From Kwoniella bestiolae CBS 10118 (taxonomy: Eukaryota; Basidiomycota; Tremellomycetes; Tremellales; Cryptococcaceae): a stretch of 64,000 bases of DNA. The DNA lies in NCBI RefSeq assembly GCF_000512585.2, contig NC_089244.1, positions 1,426,001-1,490,000 on the forward strand. The letters are read 5' to 3'. Under the pieces are notes generated by a model. That model searched no databases and was not told the DNA's origin. It worked only from the letters and a program-made list of their open reading frames with translations. Position 1 is the first letter of the stretch. The number at the start of each line of letters is the position of its first letter. Of the stretch, positions 1 through 11,637 are shown piece after piece. The position numbers and the translations under genes were made by a program.

Positions 1-696
1 GCCTACACGAGTCATCTTAGCCTATAAGAATGGTTCACCACCACTTGTACGACTTACCAAGGGTCGGAGAGAAGTACACCGGTACCTATCGAAAGGTTGG
101 ATGAGCAGGTTCCCTCGTTAGAGATACAGTAGTTGGGACTATGGTACTTACCATCTGTAGGCATCTTGGTAATGTCTGACATTCTGTTTGCAATGTTAGA
201 TAGGGTAAGGGGTGATGAGATGGAGAAACAGAATGGGGATGTCGATGCAAGATGGGTATGTATATATATTATATGTTATATGTATATGTTATATGTAGAT
301 GATAAGTGGAGTGAGTCCATGTGTGTACTACTACTACTCGTAGTAAACTCGAGTTACCATATGAATGAGTAAACTGCCGCAACACAAGGAGACGATGACG
401 TTGAGTGGGAATATAACTAGTATATAGTGTGGATCCCCGCATCATCACATGTGGCACTCCATTGCAATGTTGTTATCTGAGTTGCATATTTAATTTAAAT
501 GGGCATAACAAATAACACGTTGTTATCATATAAACAATATTTTTATTTCTATTTCAATCCGAGTTGCCATTTGCCGCTCGTCATATATAACATATACAGA
601 TAGATACATTCATATCATTCAATAATCACTGTCATACCTCCTGCTATCATCCATCTGGCTCATATCACACTACACAGTCCATAACCCATATCCGCA
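1..696. other. left-edge non-coding stretch and DPH3 upstream region
   Basis: I see no convincing gene here. The short open frames (for example 133-372) are low-complexity, rich in Tyr/Met/Val from AT-rich sequence, and match no family I know. Positions about 256-300 are a run of TA/TG dinucleotides. The last 150 bases are pyrimidine- and CA-rich, as expected for a fungal 5' leader, and end directly at the DPH3 start codon. The extreme left could hold the untranslated end of a gene outside the window. Confidence 0.5.
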
Positions 697-1233
697 ATGC
701 CAAACTACTACGACGAATTGGAAATAGAAGACTTTGCTTGGGATCCCGTCGCCAAAATCTTTCATTACCCTTGTCCCTGCGGTGATCGTTTCGAAATATC
801 AAAAGGTCAGCTGAGAGACGGGGAGGAGATCGCCATATGTCCAAGCTGTAGCCTTATAGTCAGAGTCATATATGACTATGTGAGTGAAACACCTTCATTC
901 AATACATGTTGGGTACCTCATGCTCATATAACCCTATAGCTCGACTGGGAAGATTATGTCACATCCGACGAGGAAGACGATGGGGAATCAGTCGAGACGC
1001 CTCCAACCGAAGACTCTCCCAACGGAGAGGGAGCAACTCCTGTTGCTGAAAACCTCGAGAAGGATGCAAAAGAAGAAAAAGTCACAAAGAAGGACGGTGG
1101 AGATGATGTGCACAAGCAGGCGGACCCAGACATTGTCAGAGCAATTGCCGGTCTTAGTGTGAAGGATCAGAAGGACTCGAGTGACGACAAGACGAATGAT
1201 AAGGCGGGCAATAGTGACAAGAAGATAGGCTAG
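697..1233 (+). CDS. DPH3: DPH3/KTI11-type CSL zinc-finger protein with long acidic tail
   Basis: Dph3 (Kti11) is the small iron/zinc electron carrier for the first step of diphthamide synthesis on elongation factor 2, and also serves Elongator-dependent tRNA modification. Exon 1 (697-879) encodes 61 residues with the CSL zinc finger: the CPCGD motif near residues 26-30 and CPSCS near residues 48-52 supply the four cysteines, followed by LIVRVIYDY. A 60-nt intron (880-939, GTGAGT...TATAG) precedes exon 2 (940-1233), which opens with LDWEDYVTSDEEDD, the usual acidic end of the family. The protein is then extended, giving 158 residues where Dph3 is normally about 80-90. The extra tail is rich in Glu, Asp and Lys and has no recognised domain. 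The stop lies 20 bp from the end of the convergent SLX1 gene. Confidence 0.9.
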
Positions 1234-1253
1234 GATGATGTGGACAATGCATG

Positions 1254-2826
1254 TCATCGTATGGCTCTCATTTCCTTCTCAAACCTTTCCCACTCCATTC
1301 CCCCGTCACTATCGTCAACCTCAGTCGTACGGGTTCGTGGCTGCCGTTTAGCTCGTGTGACGGTCTCGTCGTTCAGCGTGTCCGAAGCGGAGCGGTCGAG
1401 GGAACGCTTGGGCGGTGTCTCTAGTGTCATGGATCTGATTTCGGGAGTCATAGAGCTGTGTTCATCCTCGGTGTTAGATGTATCGTCTTCTTTTTGACGA
1501 CGTCCTCTGCGTTTAGCCTTCTTTGTGGTCTTGAGCGCTTCTTCCTCCTCTCGTTGGATCCCTTCAATGCGAGCGTAGCACGCTCGAATGACCTGGCCCC
1601 ATTCCATCGAGCCTCCACAGCCAGGACAAGATCCTTGATGAGGGAGAACGTGCGAGGTATCGGACAGGAAGTTTGCGCTCAAGCATTTGAGATGCGAAAC
1701 ATAGTCACAAGTAGAATCCAACGGGCAGATTGCGAATGAGAGATGATTCTGCATGATCAGCGCGATCGCACACCGACGACTCACCTCCTGAATGACATTC
1801 TGATTGCACTTCTGGCATTTCATGTAACCTTTCTCTTGTATACGATCCTGAATGGCCTTCCACTTGCCCCACACGTTTTCGCTTCGACGGAAGTCGGTGT
1901 CATTGACATCCATCGGCCCTTCTCTACCTTGAACACCTTGAGTGCTCCGCCTGCGAGCTCCTGTGGAACCTGATACCCCGCCGAGATCGAGGCTCGAGGT
2001 GACAGTCGCAGGCAAAGGGAGCGGGACCCAGTTATTTATTATTGTTTTCTTGGTGCGGCGTGAACTTCCCGGTCGCGTGTCGCCCTGCTCCAGTGTTTGA
2101 AAGAGATCGTGTACTTCCGGGACGAAGAATCGAAGATGGAGCGGGAGCCGCTTGAACGGAGGTCGGGACAAGAGAGCGTGCGCGACTCTGAACAGTCAGC
2201 GACGGATGACTTAGTCTTTGACCTACGCCAATTTCCTTTCGACCCAGTTCCGCTTCGCGTCTTTGCTGAAGATTGGACCGATATCCTCACCAGTCTGAGT
2301 GTCGTACTCGCGTAGATGTCGAGATAGTTCGGGTTTCTGCCAGGCCCACTCGAACTGAACAGATCAGTCAGAACTACTCCTTGTGCGGCATGCGGCATAC
2401 TCACTTGCAAAGCAGTGAGCTTGCTTGGGAAACTGCAGAACATCAGCCATGCGATGATATCGAGGTTGCTCACCCGTACACGATCATCTGCATCTCCTAT
2501 TGACGTTGTCAGCTTCGATTGCAGATAGAGATCAGAGCAGGACTTACCCATGGACGATGCTTCGAGGTCTTCCAGGCACCTTGCTTCAGTTCCCCATTGT
2601 GTTGTCGTATTCGTCGGGGTGGGTTAGGGGTCGATCCAACCTGAAAGCATGAACGAGTGAGTATAAAGGTTTCGTAGGTGACAGGTCAACCTACATAGGT
2701 CCGATTGGAATGAGCGGTCGCTTTCGATCGCAATAGATAGCAGGCATAGAAAGGCGGGAAAGTATGATTGCCATCGAGTAGAGTAGAAGTAGACTTTCTT
2801 GGCTCTGTGGACTCCTGGTCGGACAT
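1254..2826 (-). CDS. SLX1: structure-specific endonuclease subunit SLX1
   Basis: Slx1 is the catalytic GIY-YIG subunit of the Slx1-Slx4 nuclease that resolves branched DNA in the nucleus. Exon 1 (2826-2695) encodes FYACYLLRS and RTY; exon 2 (2640-2548) continues VGSTPNPTRRIRQHNG, the GIY-YIG core with its catalytic Arg. Two very small exons follow (23 nt GAGATGCAG..., then 28 nt FPSKLTALQ), then FEWAWQKP with the conserved Glu, and after another intron SRPPFKRLPLHLRFF. A C-terminal RING-like Zn region follows (CQKCN, CPLDSTCDYVSHLKCL, CPGCG). A 36-nt GTGAGT...ATGCAG segment inside that region can be read through in frame but fits an intron better, because removing it brings the Zn ligands to normal spacing. 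With it removed the product is 433 residues. The C-terminal 80 residues are charged and low-complexity. Confidence 0.9.
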
Positions 2827-3020
2827 TGTGAACGTTGAGAGGAGAAAGGGGAGAAAGAAGAAAGCAAAAGTCAAAAGGTATCAACACCCTCCACCGAGTG
2901 AGTACTTGAAGGTGTAAACAAAGTCAAAACGCGTCATATCGCTCAGTACCGAACAACAACGATGCATGCATATATATATAGATTTGATTTACTGTAACAA
3001 TCTCTACAAAGCGACGGAAC

Positions 3021-4900
3021 CTAGAAATCAGAGAATAAATGATCATATGGACCTGTGCCTGCTTTGCCATATGCGCTGACATCTGCCTCTTGGTATCGAT
3101 CGAATCTGAGAGAGAGGTTAGGGATAATCACATCTGAGAAGAGTCGAAGAGTCCCGACTTACTGGCTCGCATCTCCTTCTCCTTCGATCTTGGGCACATA
3201 CGGTGCTGGGATCTCCCTTCGGTAGAGTTTGTCCCAGTCCACCTCGGCGAACCAGCCGTGAGCAAAGATATCGGAAGATCCAGCTCGCAAGTTTCCGTAA
3301 CGTTTGGTCAAATCTCCAACCAACAGGTTTTTGAGTAGTTCTTTGGCGAGAGGATCGAAGTAAGAAGGGTATCGTACTTTGCCCGCGATAATCTACCTGT
3401 CAGCGTGTTCTTGATAGGTTGACTCACCTTTTCATACAACTTCATAGGATTTCCATCCTCAGTGAAGAATGGTGGATACCCAGCCTATGAAATGTAAGCA
3501 ATAATTTCGACCTCATTCGATCCTTACTCACCAGCATTTCAAAGATCAAAACACCCAAAGCATACCAATCAACACTTTTGTTGTAACCTTTGGATTGCAC
3601 GACCTCGGGAGCGACTGACTGTCAGCGAGAGTTGCGTCATATGTACTCACGATAATCCGGAGTTCCACACAAGGTCCAGGTAATATCTGGCACGTGCTTG
3701 GCGAAACCGAAATCGGTCACTTTGACGTGTCCATCTGCACCTAGAAGCAAGTTTTCGGGTTTGAGATCTCGGTAGATGATGTCAAGAGAGTGTAGGTAGT
3801 CGAGAGCCAAGGCAACTTCGGCGGCATAAAACTTGGCGACTGAGTTTGGGAAACGTTGACTCTTCCGGAGCAAACTGAACAACTCTCCTCCCGCGACAAA
3901 GTCCATGACCATGTACAGATTGTTCACATCCTGGAAAGTACCCCATAGGTTGACCAAGAAGGGATGACGGACACGGACCAGCATTTCTCGTTCCGAGTTG
4001 GTGTGCTCAACTTGCTTCATCTTGATGACCTTTTCTTTGTTTAATACTTTGACCGCGTAGAATCGACCGTTGTGCTTGGAGCGAACTAGGTGTACACGTC
4101 CGAATGACCCGGTACCGAGGCTGTAATTGAGTCAGCTGGATCCGAGGTTTGAAGACTCACGTTCTCTCAATGTAGAAGTCTGAAAGGGCATATCTTCCAG
4201 CCGTTTTGCGCTGGGGTTGGGCGGCAGTGGCAGGAGCGGGATTATCTGGGGCGGTGGTCGAGACGGTTTCCAACGCGGCTTGAGTTGCGGCGGCGTTGAT
4301 GGCGGCGACACGGGCTTGTTGCGTGGCCATTTGGAGGTTGGCTTGAGCTTGGGCGGCCTGATGAGGCGTCAGCTGGAAGCAGATCTAGATGTACTCACCT
4401 GTTCCTGAGCTTCCCTCGCCTTCTCCCTGATCCTCTCTTCATCCGCTCCACTGTCATTACGGTTGAGAGGAGGTTGTGGTTCAGACGCGTCGGCCATCTG
4501 TATGCTCATTGTTCGGTTCTCCGAGACAGGTGTTTGGTTCTCGGGTATAGGTCCGCTGTTGTGCACGCCGAGTGCGGAGGATAGGGTACGAGCTTGGGGA
4601 GGGACGTTGGATAGCGAGGACGAGGCTGAAGACCCAGCGGCTGATTTGCCTGGCAGAGGGGGAGACGGGGAAGGTCTGACATCAGCTCTTATACGAGGGG
4701 TATTTCACTCACCCTTCGATACCCTCCATTGGGGTGTGAGCAGGTTTCGCATCGACCGGAGGAGCCAGGGGTGCAGGTGCAGGTGCCGACGTCGTCGTTG
4801 GTACCGTCCTTGATGAAGCGGAAGGAGACGAGGGGTTGGACTTGCTGGAAGCAGATGACTGCTGCTTTCTGTGGAACTTGTCTGAAACCTTTTGGAACAT
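3021..4900 (-). CDS. PKA1: cAMP-dependent protein kinase catalytic subunit
   Basis: This is an AGC-family kinase, the catalytic subunit of PKA, the cAMP pathway effector. The kinase core reads TLGTGSFGRVHLVRS (Gly loop), YAVKVLNK (catalytic Lys), YRDLKPEN (catalytic loop), DFGFAKHV, and the activation loop TWTLCGTPDY, whose first Thr of the LCGTP context is the PDK1 site; an intron then separates LAPEVVQ. The C-tail ends GPYDHLFSDF, the hydrophobic FxDF end typical of PKA. An N-terminal extension of about 190 residues, rich in Ser/Pro/Ala/Gln (start 4900, MFQKVSDKFHRK), precedes the kinase domain, as in fungal PKA subunits. There are at least six introns, and the product is about 500 residues. 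It is divergent from the glycosylase gene to its right. A second PKA isoform is possible in such yeasts, so the number in the symbol is less certain than the function. Confidence 0.9.
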
Positions 4901-5572
4901 GCTGATTGAATCAGACGGGGAAGGAACCAGAGGGCACGGAGGGGGGTGGGCAGGAAAGGAGGTAAGTCGGAGATAAAGGAGTGTTGCAAAGAGGGTATAC
5001 ACAAGCGACTGAGATGGATATGGAGTATATAGAGGGCTGTAGCGATCAGGCAGACTGAGGTTGTTACGACCAGGTCCAAAGTCAGTCGTATGAATAAGTA
5101 TGAATGGTGCAATGATACAAGGATAGATATAAATGATTCAGTGAATAGTGTGATGAGTGATGTGTGATGATGTGGTGGTGGTGTGGTGGTGTTGATTGGT
5201 GGTGTTAGTGACTACTGTAGCGTACTTACCACGTGGATTTGTTATGGGTTATAACCTTTAAGGTTTGTGTTTGTGTTTGTGTGTATAAGCGGTAGTCACT
5301 TTTTTTCATTTCACTCACCCATTTCTCACCCTCCTCCGCTTCAGGCAAAAAATCAAAATCATGTGAAAAGTTACACACCAGGAAATGCCACAAACATGTG
5401 AGAACCACGTGAGCCTTCAAACCTGCCCCCCACACATACGTCAACCCCGCTCGCTGTTTGACCCTTCCTCCACTCCGCTGCTCCACTAGGTTGGTAGTCA
5501 CATTCGCATCAAAATGTTCAATCTTTGCCATCTTCGTTGAGGAACACCCATGAGATACTACTGTCAATCAAC
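4901..5572. promoter_or_regulatory. divergent promoter region between PKA1 and the DNA glycosylase gene
   Basis: This 672-bp non-coding gap separates two divergent starts. It contains a G/T-rich imperfect repeat of TGGTGG/TGATG units at about 5153-5210 and a TTTGTG/GTGTG run at about 5262-5284. No confident TATA box or known operator is visible. Open frames on the minus strand here (for example 5226-5567) have no family resemblance and probably fall in leaders. Confidence 0.45.
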
Positions 5573-6951
5573 ATGCCTTCCAGAACCAGATCTGCAAAGC
5601 TAGCCTCGAGCACACTGAAGTGTTCACTCGATGCTAGTCGAAGCGCGACTATCGACGCCAAAACTTCTGCTCCCCCTTCCAAACGACAAAAGCTCAATAA
5701 ATCTTCGGTCCACAAAGCCACGAAGAATGTTAACACTGCTGGATCGAGCGGTCAAACTCAGCTACTTCCTCCGACCTTGTCTTTCTCTTTACCCGATGCG
5801 ATCGCTCATCTATCCCGTGTGGACCCCCGTTTCAGTCTCTTCTTCACCCACCTCCCGTGCCGACCGTTTGTGCACCTAGAAGCAATCGATCCTTTTCGAA
5901 CTTTGGTTACGTCGATTATCGGTCAGCAAGTTTCCTGGCTGGCTGCCAGAGCCATCAATAACAGGTTTCGAGCGCTTTATGGATTTGAACCCGAAAGCAA
6001 GGACGGGTTCCCAACGCCCGAATTGGTCGAGAAGGAGGATGTTGCAAAGCTGAAGTCGGTAGGGTTGAGTACAAGAAAGGCGGAATATGGTGAGTTTATG
6101 GTGCCGCAAGGTAAGAAGATACTGACACGGACGTCAGTCATATCCCTCGCACAGCACTTCACATCCGGTCAACTATCAACCGAGCTGCTGCATCACGGTA
6201 CGGACGAAGAGATATCAAAAGCCCTCATAGCAGTCCGAGGGATAGGCCAATGGACGGTAGATATGTTTTTGATGTTCTCGTTGCGTCGTCCGGACGTGCT
6301 AGCTGTCGGAGATCTCGGTGTTCAGAAAGGATTGCTGCGTTGGGCTCTCGCTGCGCATGATGCGTTGCCACGGAAAGTGACAGTCACGCCGAAGAAAGGG
6401 AAGGGTAAAGGCAAAGAAGTGAAACGGGAGGGAGAAGGAGAATTAGATACGATTGTACGGCAGACAACACCGGATAAAGTTGGAAGAGAAACATTCCCTC
6501 CAACCCCTTCCACGCCAAACACTTCTCAAGCACATCAAGCTGCTTTACATACACCCGATGATTCTGCTTCAGCAATCACGCAAGTCCCGCCAACTCCGAA
6601 CTCGCCATTGCCCGACGAGGTTGCGCAGATCCCAAATGGCACTTTGCCTCCACCCGCACCCGAAACAATGCTAGCGCCAGCGATCGACAATCCCGATTGG
6701 AATCCATACACCGCGGTCCCCCTGCCTGAAGGTCTGACGCTGGAGGTGCTGAGAGCGAGGTTGGCAGGGAAGAAAGTCAAGTGAGTCTGCTTCTAACCCC
6801 TTCTTCACCTGGGTAGTGGACCCCGCTAACATGTGTCACTAGGGGAGGAATGTACCTTACGCCCAAAGAAATGGAAGATCTCACGGCAGGGTGGAGGCCA
6901 TACCGCTCCTTGGGAGTGTTCTACATGTGGCCAGCGGCCGAAGAGGCATGA
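5573..6951 (+). CDS. MAG1: DNA-3-methyladenine glycosylase (AlkA/Mag1-type HhH-GPD)
   Basis: This enzyme excises alkylated purines in nuclear base-excision repair. The HhH-GPD fold is plain: FVHLEAIDPFRTLVTSIIGQQVS, then the hairpin VRGIGQWTVDMFLMF, and RPDVLAVGDLGVQKG, where the Asp of VGDLG is the catalytic residue. The C-terminal helix YLTPKEMEDL...WRPYRSLGVFYMW matches AlkA. Three exons: 5573-6089, 6138-6780 and 6843-6951. The first intron (6090-6137, 48 nt, GTGAGT...TACTGAC...TCAG) has no stop and keeps frame; splicing it joins KAEY to VISLAQHF as the family requires. A Lys/Glu/Pro/Thr-rich insert of about 140 residues sits between the catalytic Asp block and the final helix. An upstream in-frame ATG at 5525 would add 16 residues; 5573 (MPSRTRSAK, nuclear-signal-like) seems likelier. 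Confidence 0.9.
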
Positions 6952-8128
6952 TAGCTGTCGAAAAGGTGACGATGATGTAAATTGATCACCAAGATGCATG
7001 TGTCATATTGGCTGAGTCAACCGGGAAGGGAAACAGGCGCCACTGTTGGGATCTGCAATAATGCAATTTGGTTTCACTTGCAAGTGTGTGAGGGTGAGTT
7101 AATCACCCGATCGATCGCCGTATCCCACGATTGAGAGCAGTAAGAGTATGTAACCGACGTCATCCGTATGATCGGAGATTTTCCCATGTGTTCCCTCTGT
7201 CTCTGTGGCAAAATAGGACAAGGCGGAAGAGGGAGAATATTTCAAAGCTCAGGGTTTTCGTAGTACGTCGATGTAGTTTAATTAGATTAAACGGATGAGA
7301 ATGGGTGATCCAAGACAGGACCCGGCCTTTGAATACAGTTGGTAGTAGTAGTATGAGGAGAGACCGGGTGTTGACCAGGCAGGGATAGGATATGAGTACT
7401 GTCACCAATTCAGCTCAGCTCTTGGTCTGTGGGAGAACCAGCAGCAGCACCTTCCCAACAATCACCCATGTCTCAGAATCGTCATTATAGATGCAAGAGT
7501 CCAGTAGTGCATGAGAATGACCATGAGCATAGATTCCAGCGTATGGTGATGGTGATTGCAAAGATGTTCACATGCAAACTGTAGGGTGAGGGTGTGAAAA
7601 GAGACGATGAATTGAATGTCCTGAGGGGGGTCAATGTCCGAGCGATGAGATTGATGATTTTTCACTTTTATTCTGTTTACCCTGGTATCGTGGTATGGTA
7701 TGGTGATGGTGTGTATGTGTGTTTTGTATGGGACTGACTGCACACTGCGTACGCCTCTCTCTCTCTCCTCTTTTAGCGTTTGACCTAGCTACATTCATCC
7801 TAGAGTACTCTCCTACATCTCGTTACTCCACCCCCCATCATCATAGATAGTATCATAGTATCATAATATCATAATTACATACTGCATACCATCCACTCTA
7901 ATTCTCATCATCGAATCATCCATACATCTCACATCGCCTCTTTCTGCTTATTGGCATTCCACAAAAGCATACTCCTCGACCACTCAAAAAGCATCGCTCA
8001 ACATCACGCACGCATTCAACTCAACGACAGCCCGTCCAGACTGGATTGGGATATCGAATAACAACTTACTATCAGATCGAAATCAGCCCAAATTCCTTTC
8101 ATAGTCTGCACGTATATCTGACCCCAAC
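6952..8128. promoter_or_regulatory. long upstream region of the BWC1-like gene
   Basis: This gap of 1.18 kb is large for this genome. It holds the glycosylase 3' end and the promoter and leader of the photoreceptor gene. A CT-rich tract (about 7753-7774) and runs of ATCATA near 7840-7870 suggest a pyrimidine-rich leader. Only short open frames without recognisable content occur. I see no defined operator. Confidence 0.45.
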
Positions 8129-11100
8129 ATGTCACAGATAAACTCTCAGCGACCTGGCCCTGCACCTCTCCACAACAATTCCGATTCCAACGTAGGTCAA
8201 ACATCCAGCACCGACAATCCAGCCAACATCCCTCGCAACCCCCCTCAGCCTACACAAAATGCCCAATCACCTCTCGATTGGGCTAACTTCATGAACTTCC
8301 AGACCCCTCCCGTCGTCAACCCCGCTCACAGCGCGAACGCATACAACAATCATAGAATGCCATCTCAGGATGATCAATATAGCAATTTCGCCCACGGCAT
8401 ATCCATGTCTCGTCCTTCCCCCTCTTCCATCAATTTCCAACAACCCCTACCACGAGGATCGACATCTTCATCAGGCTCCTCTCGCCATAACCCCAATCGA
8501 CAATACAGTCAGAGCTCCGCCTCATCTCAGCCTCAATTACCTACCTACCATGTCCCATCGCAAACACCCCCTCAAGGCCCTTCACCACGATCCCCAGTCG
8601 AACAGCCGATGATCGGCAAGGGCAAATCGCCTGCAACCAAATCATCTGAAACTCAAGACAACGGCCTTTCCCTTGATCCTTCAGCTTTCTCCCGCGATAT
8701 ACGATTCCAAGTACCGTCTTTCTTGACCAATCAGGTTGGCGGGGCACCTACCTTCCCACCCGGCGGTGAGGCGTGGAGTGGTTTCAGCGGAGCCAACCTG
8801 TTTGGTCCAGACATCGGTCAGCTGACTCCTGGAACCATCTTTTCCAATGCCTTTGGCATCACCAACAGTGCATCCGATCAACAACCTTATTGCGATAACA
8901 ACGGGATCATGCAAAACATGGGTGGATTTGTCAATGAGAATGCAGGCTGGGAGCAATGGAACCAGGACCAGAACAAGAACGAGGCAAACAATCAGATGAA
9001 TGCCAACAATAGTAACAACAACAATCTTGGTGCAATGTTCTACGTCAACCCTAATCCCAGCCCCAGCATCCTAGCTTCCCGAAATCCTTCCAACCGCGAG
9101 CCATCTCACCGTACGCCGCGAAACCAGATGGTCTCTTCCATCAACACCAACCTTCACTCATCGTCCGCCATGGACAATCAAGGACCTCATCAAAGCCCGC
9201 GAACGTCATATCCATCAAACCCTTCGTCTTCCGGCTCAATGCCCACATCAGCTATACTACCACAGCAACCCGCTTTCCCCCAAAATGCCTTCGGAACGTT
9301 CGATAACGTCCCTTCTGCATCTGCTCCTCACAATTCTGCTAGTACAATCAACATAGCCTCTTCGTCGACCGCACCATATGCACCTCCTTCCAACACCCAA
9401 TCACTTCTCGCTGGACCCATGCCACCGCAGCTCGCCGACGGTCCCGGACTATATTCTACCACAGGCTTTGACATGGTGGGCGTTCTAGCTCGAGTAGCCG
9501 CACGAAGAGATCCCAGCACTGTACTAGGCCCCGTAGACTTGAGTTGCAGTTTCCTGGTCGTCGTGAGCTTTTATGAATATACCTCTCTCTTCTATGCTAA
9601 TCTCGTCTTCAGGACATCCGCCGATATGACTCGCCTATTGTGTATGCCTCACCCAGCTTTAGTCAGCTCACAGGATATGAGTTACCTCAAATCCTAGGTC
9701 GAAACTGCCGTTTCCTACAGTGTAAGTTTGACATCACCTTAGTGCAGTACTCTGCTAAATCTCATCGTATTGTAGCGCCGGATGGTGAAGTTGTCAAAGG
9801 ATCCAAACGAAAGTACACCGACAACACAGCTGTTGCGCACCTCAAGCGAATGCTCAACGCCGGAAAAGAATGCCAAGCGTCTCTGATCAACTATCGTCGA
9901 GGCGGTGTCCCTTTCATCAATCTGGTCACTGTCGTTCCTATCCCCTGGGATGGTACGGATATCGTATACCATGTCGGTTTCCAAGTCGACCTGGTCGAGC
10001 AGCCGAATGCTATTCTCCGAAACATGAGAGATGGAAGCTACCAGGTCAATTACACCGTATCAAACCCTCCAGAGAAACCTCTTCGACCGCCAGTCAGAGA
10101 AATAGGATTGACCGGTCTTAGCGGTGAAGTCATGGAAATCATGGGACAAAGGGTCAACACGTTGAGCAGCGGTTCTGGAGAAGAAGCTGGTAGGATGGAG
10201 TGGTTGAAGATGGTTCTCGACAACACTGATGGTGAGTATCAATTGCGCCTGACGACGTAATTTGCTAACCCTCTCTCAGACTTTGTTCACGCCCTATCCC
10301 TCAAGGGATTCTTCCAATACGTCTCCCCTTCGGTCCGACGAGTGCTCGAATATGAGCCGGAAGAATTGCTCAACAAGAACATCTCCGAGTTTGCCCATCC
10401 TTCCGATATTGTTCCACTCATGCGAGAACTCAAAGATTCGACGCACGCTCCAACGGATGGCTCGTCGGCTCGTCATGTTAATCTTGTTTTCCGAATTCGT
10501 CGAAAAACTTCTGGATATATATGGATAGAGAGTGTTGGTCGTCTAGTAGTGGAAGCCGGAAAAGGTCGAAAAGCTGTCATTCTGAGTGGTCGTGCTCGCG
10601 CTGTTCCTGCTCTACCTTGGGATTCGATATCCAAGTACGGTGGTTTGGCCGAGACCGAGTTCTGGGGAAAGATTTCGTTCCAGGGCCTTGTCCTACACGC
10701 TACTCAAGGAGTGGAAGGTGTGCTTGGTCAACCACCAGAAGATGTCGTAGGACTCAGCTTCTTCTCGCTGTTACCCGGCGGAGATAACGGACCTCCTTCC
10801 GCTATGCTTCTACAATCCGATCCATCCGCTCCCGTCTCGTCCCTCTCCGCCGCCATCCGCCGAGTACTCAATGGTGAGACACGGAACGGTGCTGTGTCCA
10901 TCCAACACAAGCTGGTACACAAGTCTGGCACTCAGGTCGATGTCCTCACGGTCATTTACGCTCCTCGTCGTTCGATACCGGATGTACCAGTAGGTCGAGG
11001 TGACGACGAGACCAGCAGCAACGGCGAAAGCGAAGTATCTCGTATGTCAAGTCACGACATGGCATCGATCACCGGCATTCCCCCTACTAGCCTTGTCATT

Positions 11101-11481
11101 CAGGTCAAATTGATTGTCTCACCTCTACCAGGAGCTACAATACAGACCATCACTCGCGCTCGTCCTGTCGTTCATGCTCCAATCTCCAATCTTTTCGAAG
11201 AACTCGAGACTACCCGAGGAACATCCTGGCAATACGAACTTCATCAACTCCGACTACTCAATAGACGACTCAAAGAAGATATCGCTGCTGCCAAAGCTCG
11301 TGGCGCAGGCAAAGGCAAAAACAAGAAGAGAAAGTTTGAACCCTCCGCTGGTGACATGGGTCCTCCGGCCCTTCCATACACCAATCTGCATGAACAACAA
11401 TATACCGCTGCGCCTAGGCATCAGTTGGCCCCTGGGTTTGGTTTAGTCACACCAGGTATGGGTAATAATAGTTTTTATTAG
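8129..11481 (+). CDS. BWC1: White Collar-1-type LOV/PAS blue-light receptor without zinc finger
   Basis: This is a flavin-binding photoreceptor and transcription regulator that pairs with White Collar-2 in the nucleus. Four exons (8129-9562, 9613-9721, 9776-10231, 10280-11481) give 1,066 residues. The first 450 residues are Ser/Pro/Gln/Asn-rich and disordered. The LOV domain follows: YDSPIVYASPSFSQLTGY, then GRNCRFLQ with photoactive Cys510 (codon 9706-9708), then PDGEVVKG and a typical INYRRGGVPFINLVTVVPI strand pair. A second PAS region starts at DFVHALSLKGFFQYVSPSVRRVLEYEPEELLNKN, and a third, weaker one at TEFWGKISFQGLVLHATQGVEGVLG. The C-terminus carries a basic KGKNKKRKFEP signal but no GATA zinc finger. 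Ascomycete WC-1 has one; basidiomycete homologues lack it and depend on the WC-2 partner. The first intron splits exactly before the LOV domain. Confidence 0.92.
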
Positions 11482-11637
11482 TTTTGATCAAACAGTTGTA
11501 TGTAACGTAAATTTGCTGTATAACCATAACATCCATAGTAATCAAAATCAATTGGCTTTGCATGTAGTCATTATTTACCATATACGAGACAAGATACATC
11601 TACATTTCATGCATCACATGTCAAAATACCCAAACCA

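Noticed and set aside
133..457. Open frames at the left edge on both strands
   Set aside because: They arise from AT-rich and TG-rich repeats, have biased Tyr/Met/Val or His/Thr composition, and show no domain or splice context.
988..2551. Long frames antisense to or shifted from DPH3 and SLX1
   Set aside because: The real frames carry the CSL finger and the GIY-YIG and zinc motifs; the others are shadows or span introns.
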